A stretch of DNA of 64,000 nt, taken from assembly GCA_963677915.2 (NCBI GenBank), contig CAXXGE010000008.1, positions 91,985-155,984 on the forward strand, in the 5' to 3' direction. Shown here one piece after another: positions 55,614 to 64,000 of this stretch (within the stretch, counting starts at the first letter, position 1; the number at the start of each line of letters is the position of its first letter). Source of the stretch: G963677915 sp963677915 (lineage in GTDB: Bacteria > Bacillota > Clostridia > Lachnospirales > Vallitaleaceae). Position numbers and translations under genes: made by a program. Under the pieces are notes generated by a model. The model was given only the letters and a program-made list of their open reading frames with translations. It was not told the origin of the DNA and searched no databases.

Positions 55614-55626
55614 AGGAGATGAACAA

Positions 55627-57255
55627 ATGGCGATAGTTTACCAGAAGGATAAACGTTCCGGAATAACCTATGCTTACGAATCGAAGTCCTGGTGGGACAA
55701 GGAGAAAAAGCAGTCCCGTTCCAAGCGGACCCTGATCGGCCGCTTGGATGAGGCAACCGGCCAGATCATCTCGACGGATGGCCGCTGCCGCAAGGACAAG
55801 CCGGCTAAGAGTTCCAAAGACACCGAACTCCCTGCAAAACGCGGGCCCATTCCCAATACTGAAACAGCACATCGCTTCTACGGAGCCACATACCTTTTTG
55901 ACGCCATAGGGGAGGCTATCGGGATAACACAGGATCTGGAACGTTGCTTTCCCAAGGAATACAAGCAGATACTGTCCATCGCCAACTATCTGATCCTGGA
56001 AGACAACAACCCGCTGTATCGCTTTGAAAAATGGGGAATAACACATCATCATCCTTTTGGTCAAGATATTACATCGCCTCGAAGCAGTGAGCTGTTCGCT
56101 TCCATTACCGATGAAGCTGTCGCTGAATTCTTTCGCCTTCAAGGCAAAAGGCGTATTGAAAAGGAATACTGGGCTTATGACAGTACCAGCATATCCAGTT
56201 ACTCAGAAGCATTGAATCAGGTGCAGTACGGCAAAAACAAAGAAGGCGACCGTCTGGCTCAGCTCAATCTCCTGCTGGTGTTCGGCCAGGAGTCCGGTCT
56301 GCCCTTCTATTACCGTAAACTGGCCGGCAACATCCCCGATGTCAAGACCGTCAAGAATCTGCTTGCAGATCTGGACATCCTTGGATTGGGAAAAACAAAA
56401 CTGGTCATGGACCGGGGTTTTTACAGTGAAGCCAACATCAACGCATTGTACCGCGAGCACCTCAAGTTCCTTATTGGGGTCAGAATCTCACTGGCTTTTG
56501 TGCGCAAGGAGCTGGATGCAGTCTATGGAGACGAAATCCGGCAGTTCCAAAACTATGATTCGGCACTGGACACTTACGGCTATACAGTTCCCATAGAATG
56601 GAAATATACTCAGGAGCGCCCATATAAAGGCGATACGATTCACGGTACCCGCCGGATGTATCTGCATCTGTTCTACAACATCGACAAAGGAGCCGAGGAT
56701 GAGCGCGCCCTTGATAATCGGATTGCGAAGTATTATAACGAGCTGATTTCCGATGAGCGCAAGGAAAGCCATGAAAAGGACTACAGGAAATATTTTGAAA
56801 CCAAGCGCACACCCAAGCGTGGTACCCAGGTCAAGGTGAAACAGAATATCATTCAACAGGAAAAACGCTATTTCGGCTATTTCGCCATGGCCAGCAACGA
56901 AAAGATGGATGCTTTCACTGCTCTCAAAACCTATCGAACCAAAGATATCGTTGAAAAAGCCTTTGGCAATATCAAGGAGAGGTTGAACATGCGGAGATTG
57001 CTGGTATCCACCGAGAGAAGCCTCGACGGAAAGCTGTTTGTAGAATTCATTGCTCTGATTTTCATTTCCTATATAAACAAGAAGATGCAGGAACAAAATC
57101 TATACAAAGATTACACAATGCACCAGCTGTTGGATAAGCTTGATATCATTGAGTGTTTTCTCTACCCAGGTCACGAACTGCGTGTTGGCGAGGTTCTTGA
57201 TAAACAGAAGGCGATTTATAAACAGCTAGGGGTAGAGCCGCCAACCTCGTTATGA
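55627..57255 (+). CDS. IS4/IS1634-like transposase
   Basis: A 542-residue DDE transposase: first Asp in YWAYDSTSISSYSE, second in KLVMDRGFYSEANI, Glu in RTKDIVEKAFGNIKERL. N-terminal basic region (YESKSWWDKEKKQSRSKR). Intact frame and AGGAGATG site. Distinct from the 39-kb transposase in sequence. Its insertion or later rearrangement cut off the 5' part of the neighbouring oxidoreductase alpha gene. Confidence 0.88.
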   Translation: MAIVYQKDKRSGITYAYESKSWWDKEKKQSRSKRTLIGRLDEATGQIISTDGRCRKDKPAKSSKDTELPAKRGPIPNTETAHRFYGATYLFDAIGEAIGITQDLERCFPKEYKQILSIANYLILEDNNPLYRFEKWGITHHHPFGQDITSPRSSELFASITDEAVAEFFRLQGKRRIEKEYWAYDSTSISSYSEALNQVQYGKNKEGDRLAQLNLLLVFGQESGLPFYYRKLAGNIPDVKTVKNLLADLDILGLGKTKLVMDRGFYSEANINALYREHLKFLIGVRISLAFVRKELDAVYGDEIRQFQNYDSALDTYGYTVPIEWKYTQERPYKGDTIHGTRRMYLHLFYNIDKGAEDERALDNRIAKYYNELISDERKESHEKDYRKYFETKRTPKRGTQVKVKQNIIQQEKRYFGYFAMASNEKMDAFTALKTYRTKDIVEKAFGNIKERLNMRRLLVSTERSLDGKLFVEFIALIFISYINKKMQEQNLYKDYTMHQLLDKLDIIECFLYPGHELRVGEVLDKQKAIYKQLGVEPPTSL

Positions 57256-57259
57256 GTGA

Positions 57260-58483
57260 CCGAGAATCCAGGATGCATACAAACATACGATCGACCTTCT
57301 CTTCCTGCTGAACGAACATGCTTTCCATAGACTTCATGACCGAATCGACGGCAATACGTACCTGTTCGGGGAGCCGTCCTTCATCGACACCGCTGTCGTT
57401 GAAAACGCCGGTTCGACCTTCGTGCCGCTTGATCTGACCGAGCTGGCGGCCTCTGCCGGCAGTGTCCTCTACAGCAACACCGTCCTGTTCGGATTCATTG
57501 CCGGACTTCTCGGTCTGGACACCGAAATCTGCCACGGACTGATCGGCGAACGCTTCAAAAGCAAGAGCGAAAAGATCATCTCAGGCAACCTGGATGCATT
57601 CAGTATCGGCTTCGCCCTGATGGAGGAAGGGATCAGCCTTGCGGGCATCACCGAAACGCCCTGTGTCGTCCATCTCGCCCAGCGGCCGGGTCCCGGTACC
57701 GGACTGCCCACCCGCACGGAACAAGCCGACCTCAACCTAGCCGTTCATGCGGGCCATGGCGAATTCCCCAGGATCGTCCTGGCGCCCGGGTCGCTGGAAG
57801 ACGGCGTCCTGCTGACTCAAAAGGCCTTCTATCTTGCCGACAAGTACCAGGTGCCTGTCATCATCCTGAGCGACCAGTACTATGTCGATTCCAAATCGAC
57901 GATCAGGCCTTTGGAACTGTCTGGCGAAGCCCTTGAACCCTTCATCGTCAAATCGGACAAGGCGTATCTGCGCTATAAGCTGACCGATACAGGCATCAGC
58001 CCAAGGGCCATACCCGGCAACGGTGAAGGCTTGGTCAAATGCGACAGCGACGAGCACGACGAGCGGGGCGGCATCACCGAGGACTTCAATGTCCGCATCG
58101 CAATGAACGACAAACGGCTCGGCAAGAAAAAGGCGATCCTTGAAGCGTACGTCCCGCCCGAACTGATCGGTCCGGCGGACTTCAGGAAGCTGGTCGTCGG
58201 CTGGGGATCCACCTACGGCGTCCTGAAGGAAGCCGTGGAAAGCTCGGCTGAAAGGGACCTGGCATTCCTGCACATCAAGGAAGTCCACCCCCTCAGTCCG
58301 GACCTTGTCAAGTACCTGGACCAGGCCGAAGACATTGCCGTTTTCGAGAACAATGCCACCGTGCAGCTGGCAGACCAGATCCTGCTCCAGCTGGACAGGC
58401 ACGTCGGCCACAGAATCTTGAAATACAACGGAACACCCTTTTCCATCGAAGAAGTGGACGCCCGATTGAAGGAGGTCTTCTAA
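57260..58483 (+). pseudogene. 2-oxoacid:ferredoxin oxidoreductase alpha subunit, truncated and internally deleted
   Basis: The frame is open from just past the transposase stop, without start. It begins in the gamma-like domain (TAVVENAGSTFVPLDLTELA, LFGFIAGLLGLDTE) and jumps at GFALMEEGISLAGITETP directly into the middle of the alpha (pyrimidine-binding) domain; about 150 residues usually lying between are absent. The rest (RPGPGTGLPTRTEQADL to the C-terminus) is intact. Two independent lesions make it non-functional. Confidence 0.8.
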
Positions 58484-59261
58484 ATGAAACCGTATGAATT
58501 CGATTATGAACTCGATATGGCCTGGTGTCCGGGATGCGGCAATTTACAGATCAGGGATGCCATCGTGAGCGCCCTTCAGGACCTTGACATCCCACCGGAG
58601 AAACTGGTCATGTGCTCCGGTATCGGCCAGGCAGCCAAGATGCCCCAATACATCAACACGAACTATTATCGCCGAAGGCGCGGACGGTGACATGTACGGC
58701 GAGGGCGGCAACCATTTCATACACAATGTGCGGCGCAATCCGGACATCACCCACCTCGTCCACAACAACATGGTCTACGGCCTGACCAAAGGACAGGCAT
58801 CGCCCACCAGCCAGCTGGATTTCATCACACCGGTCCAGGTCAACGGCGTCAGAAACCTGCCCTTCAACCCGCTCGCCGTGGCTCTCAGCCTTGGCGCCAC
58901 CTTTGTCGCCCGGGCCTTTTCCGGCAACCCTGAACAGACAGCAGAAATCATCAAGCAGGCCATAAGCCATAAGGGCTACGCACTGATCGATATTTTCCAC
59001 CCCTGCGTCACCTTCAACAAGGTCAATACTTTCAGCTGGTTCAAGAACCACACCTATTACCTGGATGAAGACCACGACCGCACCGATCTCCGTACCGCCA
59101 TGGAAAAGGCATTGGAAATCGAAAAGTATGCACTTGGCGTCCTCTATGAAGACACTTCCAGACAGTCTTTCGAGGAACAGCTCAACGTCTATGCACAGGA
59201 CAAGACGCCGGTCATCGACAGGAAGCGGGATATCCAGAAGGTGCAATCGCTGCTGGTCTGA
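58484..59261 (+). pseudogene. 2-oxoacid:ferredoxin oxidoreductase beta subunit, internally deleted and frameshifted
   Basis: Starts normally (WCPGCGNLQIRDAIVSAL, SGIGQAAKMPQYINTN) one base after the alpha stop. At about 58665 the frame changes and resumes with IIAEGADGDMYGEGGNHFIH. The intervening ~25-30 residues around the conserved LHGR segment are missing. The TPP-binding GDGDMYGEGGNH-type motif and the C-terminus are otherwise well preserved, so the loss looks recent. Confidence 0.8.
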
Positions 59262-59283
59262 AGAATATAACAGGAGATGGCTT

Positions 59284-60210
59284 ATGAAATCATTTCAAAT
59301 AAAAGACAAAACGATGCTCGCGATCTATGCAGCCACCACACTGATCATCCTTGCCATGGTGCTGTTGGTGGAATTCGTGCCGAGAAGGATTGGTGACGAT
59401 GCTGCGCAGGTGGATACCGGGATATCGGCAGAGAAGTCCGAGCCTGAAGAGAAGACCGGGCCGGAAGAGAAGCTGCTAGCGCCGGTCGTGAAGAAAATCG
59501 AGGTAACACTCGATCCAACGATGTTTGCCGGCGTACAGGAAAATATGAAAGTCGTGAAGGATCCGTCGCTGGAGAACTTCATGAAGCTGTACTGCTACGA
59601 GCATACAAATAGGGAAGGCCATGACCTTGTGGCATGCGTCATTGGCGGCTTCACCGTGGAAAATGATAAGGTCAATGTATCCGTCAAGGAAGCCTATGAG
59701 GATTCTGTCATTCAGTACGTCCTTTATGAAATAGACGCCCTGGACATGAATTACACGGTCGCAGGCGTGCAGATGGTTGACAGCAGCGGAATTGTCTTCG
59801 GTGTTCCGGATAACAGTATTAAGTTCATTCCCCTTGAGCAGGTGCAGGTTTATAGCAGCGGCCGGGCTATTGAAACAGATCCGGAATCCCTGAACGATGC
59901 GGGAATGAATCATTACAAAAAAGGCGAATATGAACTTGCCGCAGCCCTGTTCCGCGGCGGAACGCTGCTAGATGGCACGACAGACGACATCAAACAGCTG
60001 GCCCTGTGCTATTACAACCTGGCCTGTACGATTTCGATACTGTCTGAAACCGACGAGAACTACGATAACCTTGATGAATGCCTTTCCTATCTGGAGAGAT
60101 CCTTCGCGCTCAGCCCGGACAGGGTCGCCAGAGCGCAGAAAGACCCGGATTTCGACAGCATCAGAAACACGCAGGCATTTATGGAATTGATCGACAAGTA
60201 CAAGATGTAA
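59284..60210 (+). CDS. membrane-anchored TPR protein, unknown function
   Basis: A 308-residue protein: one N-terminal transmembrane helix (about 11-30), an acidic Glu-rich linker, a middle domain of ~130 residues (VKKIEVTLDPTMFAGVQ onward) and a C-terminal TPR-like helical region (DAGMNHYKKGEYELAAALFR, LALCYYNLACTISI). Start at the ATG with GGAGATGG upstream; the open frame extends 73 codons into the decayed gene. Followed by a strong terminator. Role unknown. Confidence 0.75.
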   Translation: MKSFQIKDKTMLAIYAATTLIILAMVLLVEFVPRRIGDDAAQVDTGISAEKSEPEEKTGPEEKLLAPVVKKIEVTLDPTMFAGVQENMKVVKDPSLENFMKLYCYEHTNREGHDLVACVIGGFTVENDKVNVSVKEAYEDSVIQYVLYEIDALDMNYTVAGVQMVDSSGIVFGVPDNSIKFIPLEQVQVYSSGRAIETDPESLNDAGMNHYKKGEYELAAALFRGGTLLDGTTDDIKQLALCYYNLACTISILSETDENYDNLDECLSYLERSFALSPDRVARAQKDPDFDSIRNTQAFMELIDKYKM

Positions 60211-60212
60211 AT

Positions 60213-60247
60213 AACCCCCCCCGCCATCTGTGACTGGTGGGGTTTTT
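60213..60247 (+). terminator. intrinsic terminator
   Basis: C-rich arm aacccccc..gcca pairs with tggtggggtt, loop about 8 nt, six T follow. Confidence 0.8.
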
Positions 60248-60254
60248 TATATAG

Positions 60255-60283
60255 ATGCAAAAGTCTACATGTTTGTATATAAT
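60255..60283 (+). promoter_or_regulatory. possible promoter of the glucan synthase gene
   Basis: -10 TATAAT at 60278 with a weak -35 (ATGCAA) 17 bp upstream, right after the terminator. Confidence 0.4.
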
Positions 60284-60336
60284 TAGTATTAGCGGGGAAC
60301 TGTTGATTAGCTATCCTGACCATGTGGGAAAGAGGA

Positions 60337-63300
60337 ATGTTATTGAATTATATATACGGAATATACGGGCTGCAAATAGGTATTTTTATAGTTTTGGCAC
60401 TTTTGGTTGTGTTGTTGTTACGGCTTCGAAAAAAAAGAGATATCACGATCAGATATGCATCTTTGACCGTCGAGGAATTGGAGAAACATGCCAAGAGAGT
60501 GGCTCAAGACCATTCGATTACCTCAAAGCATCGTGTTATGCAATGGCCGCTGACAAGGATGAATGAAAACTATGCCGTGATTTTATCTTTGTATAATGAT
60601 TTGAATGAAGTGGTGAGTCAAAAAAGGTCGGTACCGCCGGCGGCAGAGTGGCTGCTTGATAATTTCTATATACTGGAAGAACAGGTGAAAGGCGTTCAGA
60701 AAGCGCTCACAAAAAAAGAATACTACCAATTGCCGGGTCTTAAAAAGGGCCCTTTCAAGGGACACTCGCGTGTGTATGCCATTGCTGTTGAATATGTTTC
60801 CATGCTGGACGGCCGGATAGAGGAAGGCTCCTTGCTCAAGTATCTGGAAGCCTATCAGTCCCACAGCATTCTTTTCGACAGGGAGATCCGAATTATTCCG
60901 ATCATGTTGAATATTGCACTGGTTGAGCATATACGTGCAATTTGTGAAAAAATAAAGGAAACACAGATTCAATGGAAAATCGCTGATGAAATCATCGAAA
61001 GCGGGTGGACCGACGAAGTAACGGATCCTGAAAAGATTGTGAAGCTGTTCAAAAGGACCCTTGAAAAAAGTGGTGAAGCAAATCCTTCCTTTGTGGAGCA
61101 TTTGTTCTATCGCTTAAGAAGGTCGGGAAGAAGTTATTCCGGCATGCTTCGATACATCGATGAGCAACTGGGCAAATACGCTGCAACGACGGAACTCATT
61201 GCACAAAAAGAACATAATGCACAGGCAGTGAGTTCGGTTTCACTAGGGAATTGTATCGTGAGCGTGAAATATATATCCAGTTTGAATTGGAGCCGTTTGT
61301 TCGAGGCTGCAAGCTTTGTCGAGGCAATACTTCGAACGGATCCGGATGGAACCTATCCGCTGATGGATGAAACCTCCCGCAGCTATTACTTGAGAAAAAC
61401 CGAAAAACTGGCCAGTGGGTACAGGGTCTCGGAAATCCATATCGCCCGGGAAGCCATAGCATTGGCACAGAAAGCGGTTGCTGATGACGATCAATACATG
61501 AGGCGGCGTCATGTTGGCTATTATTTGGTTGGCGAAGGGAGAAAAGAACTCGAAGAAGCCCAACGGGGCAGCAACCGTTCCATCAACCGATTGGGCAGGA
61601 TGGTGAACAGACATCCCAAAACCATCTATATGGGTGCGATTATCGTCGTCACGGCATTGCTGGTTCAGGTTGCCCTTGGTTATGGCATCATGCACCTGAA
61701 CAACAGATCATCCTGGATTCTGGCGGCAGTTGCAGCTGCTGTTCTGATACCTGCCTCGGAACTGGCCATATCCCTTATCAACTGGATGGTAACCAGATTG
61801 AAAAAACCTTCCATATTTCCAAGACTGGAACTGAAAGAGGGGATACCGGCATCATTGGGAACAATGGTCGTCGTACCGGCGTTGCTGGGTCATGCAAACC
61901 GTGTCAAGGAACTACTCGCTAACATTGAGAACCATTATCTGGCCAATACCGAAGACAATCTTTACTTTGCACTGATCGGCGCTTTTAAAGATTCCAAAGG
62001 TCCGAATACGATAGAAGACAATGAAATTCTGAAAGCTGCAGAAGATGGCATCAGGAGATTGAACCGCCTGTATGCAAAAGATGGAAAGGATATTTTCTTT
62101 TTCTATCATCGCTTCAGCGTACTCAACGAAAACGACCAGGTATGGACCGGGTGGGAACGTAAAAGAGGTGCGCTCATGGAATTCAATGAGATGCTGCTGG
62201 GGTCTGAAGAAACGAGTTTTTCAAGATACTCGGACAATCGCATCCCTGAGGGCACCATCAAGTATATCATCACGTTGGATGCAGATACGGTTCTACCCTT
62301 GGGCATGGCAAAAAACATGATTGGCACCATGGCCCACCCCTTGAATATGCCGGTCGTTGATCCCGATAAGGGAATCGTTGTAGCGGGCTACGGGTTGATG
62401 CAGCCGCGAATTTCCTTTGACGTTGACAGCTCGAACAGGTCTGTCTTCTCGAGGGTTTTTACAGGGCAGGAAGGAATGGATCCCTATGCCAGCGCCATTT
62501 CCGATGTCTATCAGGATCTGTTCGATGAAGGGATCTATACCGGAAAAGGCATATACGATCTGCGGGTGTTCAGTGAAGTCCTGAAGGATGTGGTGCCTGA
62601 AAACGCGGTGCTGAGCCACGATCTGCTTGAAGGTTCCTATGTCAGGGCGGCTCTGGTTACCGACCTTGAACTGGTGGATTCATACCCGACCAGGTACAAT
62701 GCGTATATGACCAGGCTCCATCGCTGGATCAGAGGCGACTGGCAGCTGATTCCGTGGCTTTCAAGGAACATTGTCAATAAAAACCTTAAAATCGTTACGA
62801 ATCCATTATCTTATGTTTCCATATGGAAGATTGCAGACAATCTGAGACGAAGCTTGGTTGCACCCTCCATTATGGTCCTGTTTGCGGCGGGATTCAGTCT
62901 GCTTCCGGGAAGTGCTTTGTTCTGGACCGGTTATGGTCTGGTCGTCCTGGTATTCCCGTTATTCATTCATGTTTTCAGTGAATTCACATCCAAATCACCA
63001 TTGCTGAATAAAGTAAAGCGCCATATTCCAGGCTTCTTTGGCCTTAGAGCCACCTTCTACCAGCTCCTTCTCACCCTTGTCTTTTTGCCTCATCAGGCAG
63101 TGCTGATCATGAATGCCGTATGTATTACGCTTTATCGCGTCCTCTTCTCAAAGAAGAAAATGCTTGAATGGATCACCTCCGATGATGCGGAAAGAGGTCA
63201 AAGCAATACCTTGGCAAGTTACATAAGATCGATGGGGCCGAGTATATTGATAGGCGTTTTGATTGTGGCATTCGCCTATACGATCAAACCGGATGACCTG

Positions 63301-64000
63301 ATCTTGAGTGTTGTCCTGCTGGGTATCTGGTCGGTATCTCCATTTGTTGCTTATCAAATCAGTAAAAGCATCGATGACCAGCCCCAACCGCTGGAGCCCG
63401 AAGCGTGTATGGAATTAGAAAAAATCGCCCGCAAGACTTGGGGGTATTTTGAAACGTTTGCCAATGAAAAGAACAACTGGCTGGCTCCGGATAATTACCA
63501 GGAAGAACCCAACCGTGGCATTGCCTACAGAACGTCACCGACCAATATAGGATTGGCTCTTCTTGCTACGCTGTCAGCCAGGGATTTGGGATATATAGGC
63601 ATCGTCGAGGCCGTGGATACCTTGTCGAAAACGGTGGCAACCATAGAAAAACTGGATAAATGGAACGGACACCTATACAACTGGTATGATACCCGTACTT
63701 TAGAGCCGTTAAAACCTCGTTATGTATCCACTGTTGACAGTGGGAACCTGGCGGGTTATCTTATGACCTTGTCACAGGGGCTGCGAAGCTATTATGAACA
63801 GCCGCTGGCGGATGAAGCGGCGCAGCTTTCGCCTTGGGTTGCACTGATGGACCAGATGCCGGAAGTTCTGCTGGAGGAAAGCCAGATTGCCTACAAAGAC
63901 AAATTGCGGAGCACATTGATGAACAACAGCAGCATCAAGAACCTGTCTCATGAAGCGGATGCCGGTTTGGAGCTGATCGATCAGTGGACGGCAGCGCTTG
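60337..64000 (+). CDS. ndvB: cyclic beta-1,2-glucan synthase-type protein (GT84), 3' end outside window
   Basis: An uninterrupted frame of over 1200 codons running off the window. N-terminal helix (about 10-30), a long helical domain (AAEWLLDNFYILEEQVKGV), two helices around 430-480, then the GT84 catalytic region with the DxD motif YIITLDADTVLPLG and the R-x2-RW-type LHRWIRGDWQL, more membrane helices, and a glycoamylase-like domain (NRGIAYRTSPTNIGLALLAT, STVDSGNLAGYL). A C-terminal GH94 phosphorylase part is expected beyond the window. Start uncertain: ATG 60322 and 60337 and TTG 60343 are in frame. Confidence 0.88.
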   Translation, partial: MLLNYIYGIYGLQIGIFIVLALLVVLLLRLRKKRDITIRYASLTVEELEKHAKRVAQDHSITSKHRVMQWPLTRMNENYAVILSLYNDLNEVVSQKRSVPPAAEWLLDNFYILEEQVKGVQKALTKKEYYQLPGLKKGPFKGHSRVYAIAVEYVSMLDGRIEEGSLLKYLEAYQSHSILFDREIRIIPIMLNIALVEHIRAICEKIKETQIQWKIADEIIESGWTDEVTDPEKIVKLFKRTLEKSGEANPSFVEHLFYRLRRSGRSYSGMLRYIDEQLGKYAATTELIAQKEHNAQAVSSVSLGNCIVSVKYISSLNWSRLFEAASFVEAILRTDPDGTYPLMDETSRSYYLRKTEKLASGYRVSEIHIAREAIALAQKAVADDDQYMRRRHVGYYLVGEGRKELEEAQRGSNRSINRLGRMVNRHPKTIYMGAIIVVTALLVQVALGYGIMHLNNRSSWILAAVAAAVLIPASELAISLINWMVTRLKKPSIFPRLELKEGIPASLGTMVVVPALLGHANRVKELLANIENHYLANTEDNLYFALIGAFKDSKGPNTIEDNEILKAAEDGIRRLNRLYAKDGKDIFFFYHRFSVLNENDQVWTGWERKRGALMEFNEMLLGSEETSFSRYSDNRIPEGTIKYIITLDADTVLPLGMAKNMIGTMAHPLNMPVVDPDKGIVVAGYGLMQPRISFDVDSSNRSVFSRVFTGQEGMDPYASAISDVYQDLFDEGIYTGKGIYDLRVFSEVLKDVVPENAVLSHDLLEGSYVRAALVTDLELVDSYPTRYNAYMTRLHRWIRGDWQLIPWLSRNIVNKNLKIVTNPLSYVSIWKIADNLRRSLVAPSIMVLFAAGFSLLPGSALFWTGYGLVVLVFPLFIHVFSEFTSKSPLLNKVKRHIPGFFGLRATFYQLLLTLVFLPHQAVLIMNAVCITLYRVLFSKKKMLEWITSDDAERGQSNTLASYIRSMGPSILIGVLIVAFAYTIKPDDLILSVVLLGIWSVSPFVAYQISKSIDDQPQPLEPEACMELEKIARKTWGYFETFANEKNNWLAPDNYQEEPNRGIAYRTSPTNIGLALLATLSARDLGYIGIVEAVDTLSKTVATIEKLDKWNGHLYNWYDTRTLEPLKPRYVSTVDSGNLAGYLMTLSQGLRSYYEQPLADEAAQLSPWVALMDQMPEVLLEESQIAYKDKLRSTLMNNSSIKNLSHEADAGLELIDQWTAAL

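Larger units (their letters stand above)
55574..57255 (+). mobile_element. IS4/IS1634-like element, boundaries uncertain
   Basis: Contains one intact transposase gene. cataacga (inverted at 55605) matches tcgttatg at 57247-57254, giving only an 8-bp candidate terminal repeat. The right flank is directly coding sequence of a truncated oxidoreductase subunit; the left flank is unrelated, so no target duplication can be seen. Confidence 0.5.

Noticed and set aside
55570..56142. 190-codon minus-strand open frame
   Set aside because: It is antisense to the transposase gene and its upstream hairpin, without ribosome site or recognisable domain.
59065..59283. N-terminal extension of the TPR protein
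   Set aside because: It overlaps the end of the decayed beta-subunit gene in another frame; the ATG with GGAGATGG at 59284 begins with a proper membrane anchor.

Overview
The window reads as chromosome of an anaerobic, mid-GC Gram-positive bacterium (Bacillota, Clostridia-like; genus not resolved). Support comes from a Veg protein gene, strong AGGAGG-type ribosome sites, sigma-A promoters (TTGACA-17-TATAAT), a B12-dependent methionine synthase, a B12/radical-SAM protein, a DUF362 ferredoxin-type protein, remnants of a 2-oxoacid:ferredoxin oxidoreductase, and tRNA genes that do not encode CCA.

Layout. 1-3.05 kb: ABC-2 exporter operon (ATPase, two permeases, small membrane protein). 3.07-5.43 kb: an unknown gene split cleanly by an IS5/IS1182-like element. 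5.5-9.1 kb: hydrolase, DUF362 protein, exonuclease III and a Bax-inhibitor-1 protein. 9.2-9.7 kb: tRNA array Tyr-Phe-Gly-Gly-Gln. 9.8-16.5 kb: radical SAM protein, endonuclease III, MutY, a HAD protein lacking its nucleophile, a polytopic membrane protein and ProRS. 16.7-27.3 kb: NatAB-like exporter, CCA-adding enzyme, PEGA lipoprotein, phosphoglucomutase, signal peptidase I, Veg, IspE, GntR regulator, exonuclease, a 33-residue membrane peptide and an inositol-phosphatase-family protein. 27.4-33.0 kb (minus strand): MetH and an ABC-F protein. 33.0-38.9 kb: MarR-controlled heterodimeric ABC exporter, MscS channel and a membrane protein.

38.9-57.3 kb is accessory. An IS1634-type element flanked by 69-bp direct repeats carries a second, IS1182-type element inside it; the repeat duplicates the promoter of the adjacent Phd/RelE-type toxin-antitoxin pair. 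Then come small accessory genes, an ATPase with a nuclease-like C-terminus, TrkH/TrkA potassium uptake, and a LacI-regulated, partial inositol operon (iolG, iolH-like, iolE) with the scar of a deleted sugar ABC permease. An AbiEi/AbiEii toxin-antitoxin operon follows, whose leader is a 30-bp perfect inverted repeat, then an IS3 relic and a third transposase gene. 57.3-59.3 kb holds decayed genes for the alpha and beta subunits of a 2-oxoacid:ferredoxin oxidoreductase. 59.3-64 kb: a TPR protein and the first ~3.7 kb of a giant cyclic beta-1,2-glucan synthase-type gene that runs off the window.

The tRNAs need the encoded CCA-adding enzyme for maturation. ExoIII, Nth and MutY are base-excision repair functions spread over about 6 kb. 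No CRISPR array, rRNA, prophage or wholly new multigene system was found. The most informative novelties are the nested IS with long target duplication, the AbiE leader palindrome, and a run of internally deleted genes between 52 and 59 kb.
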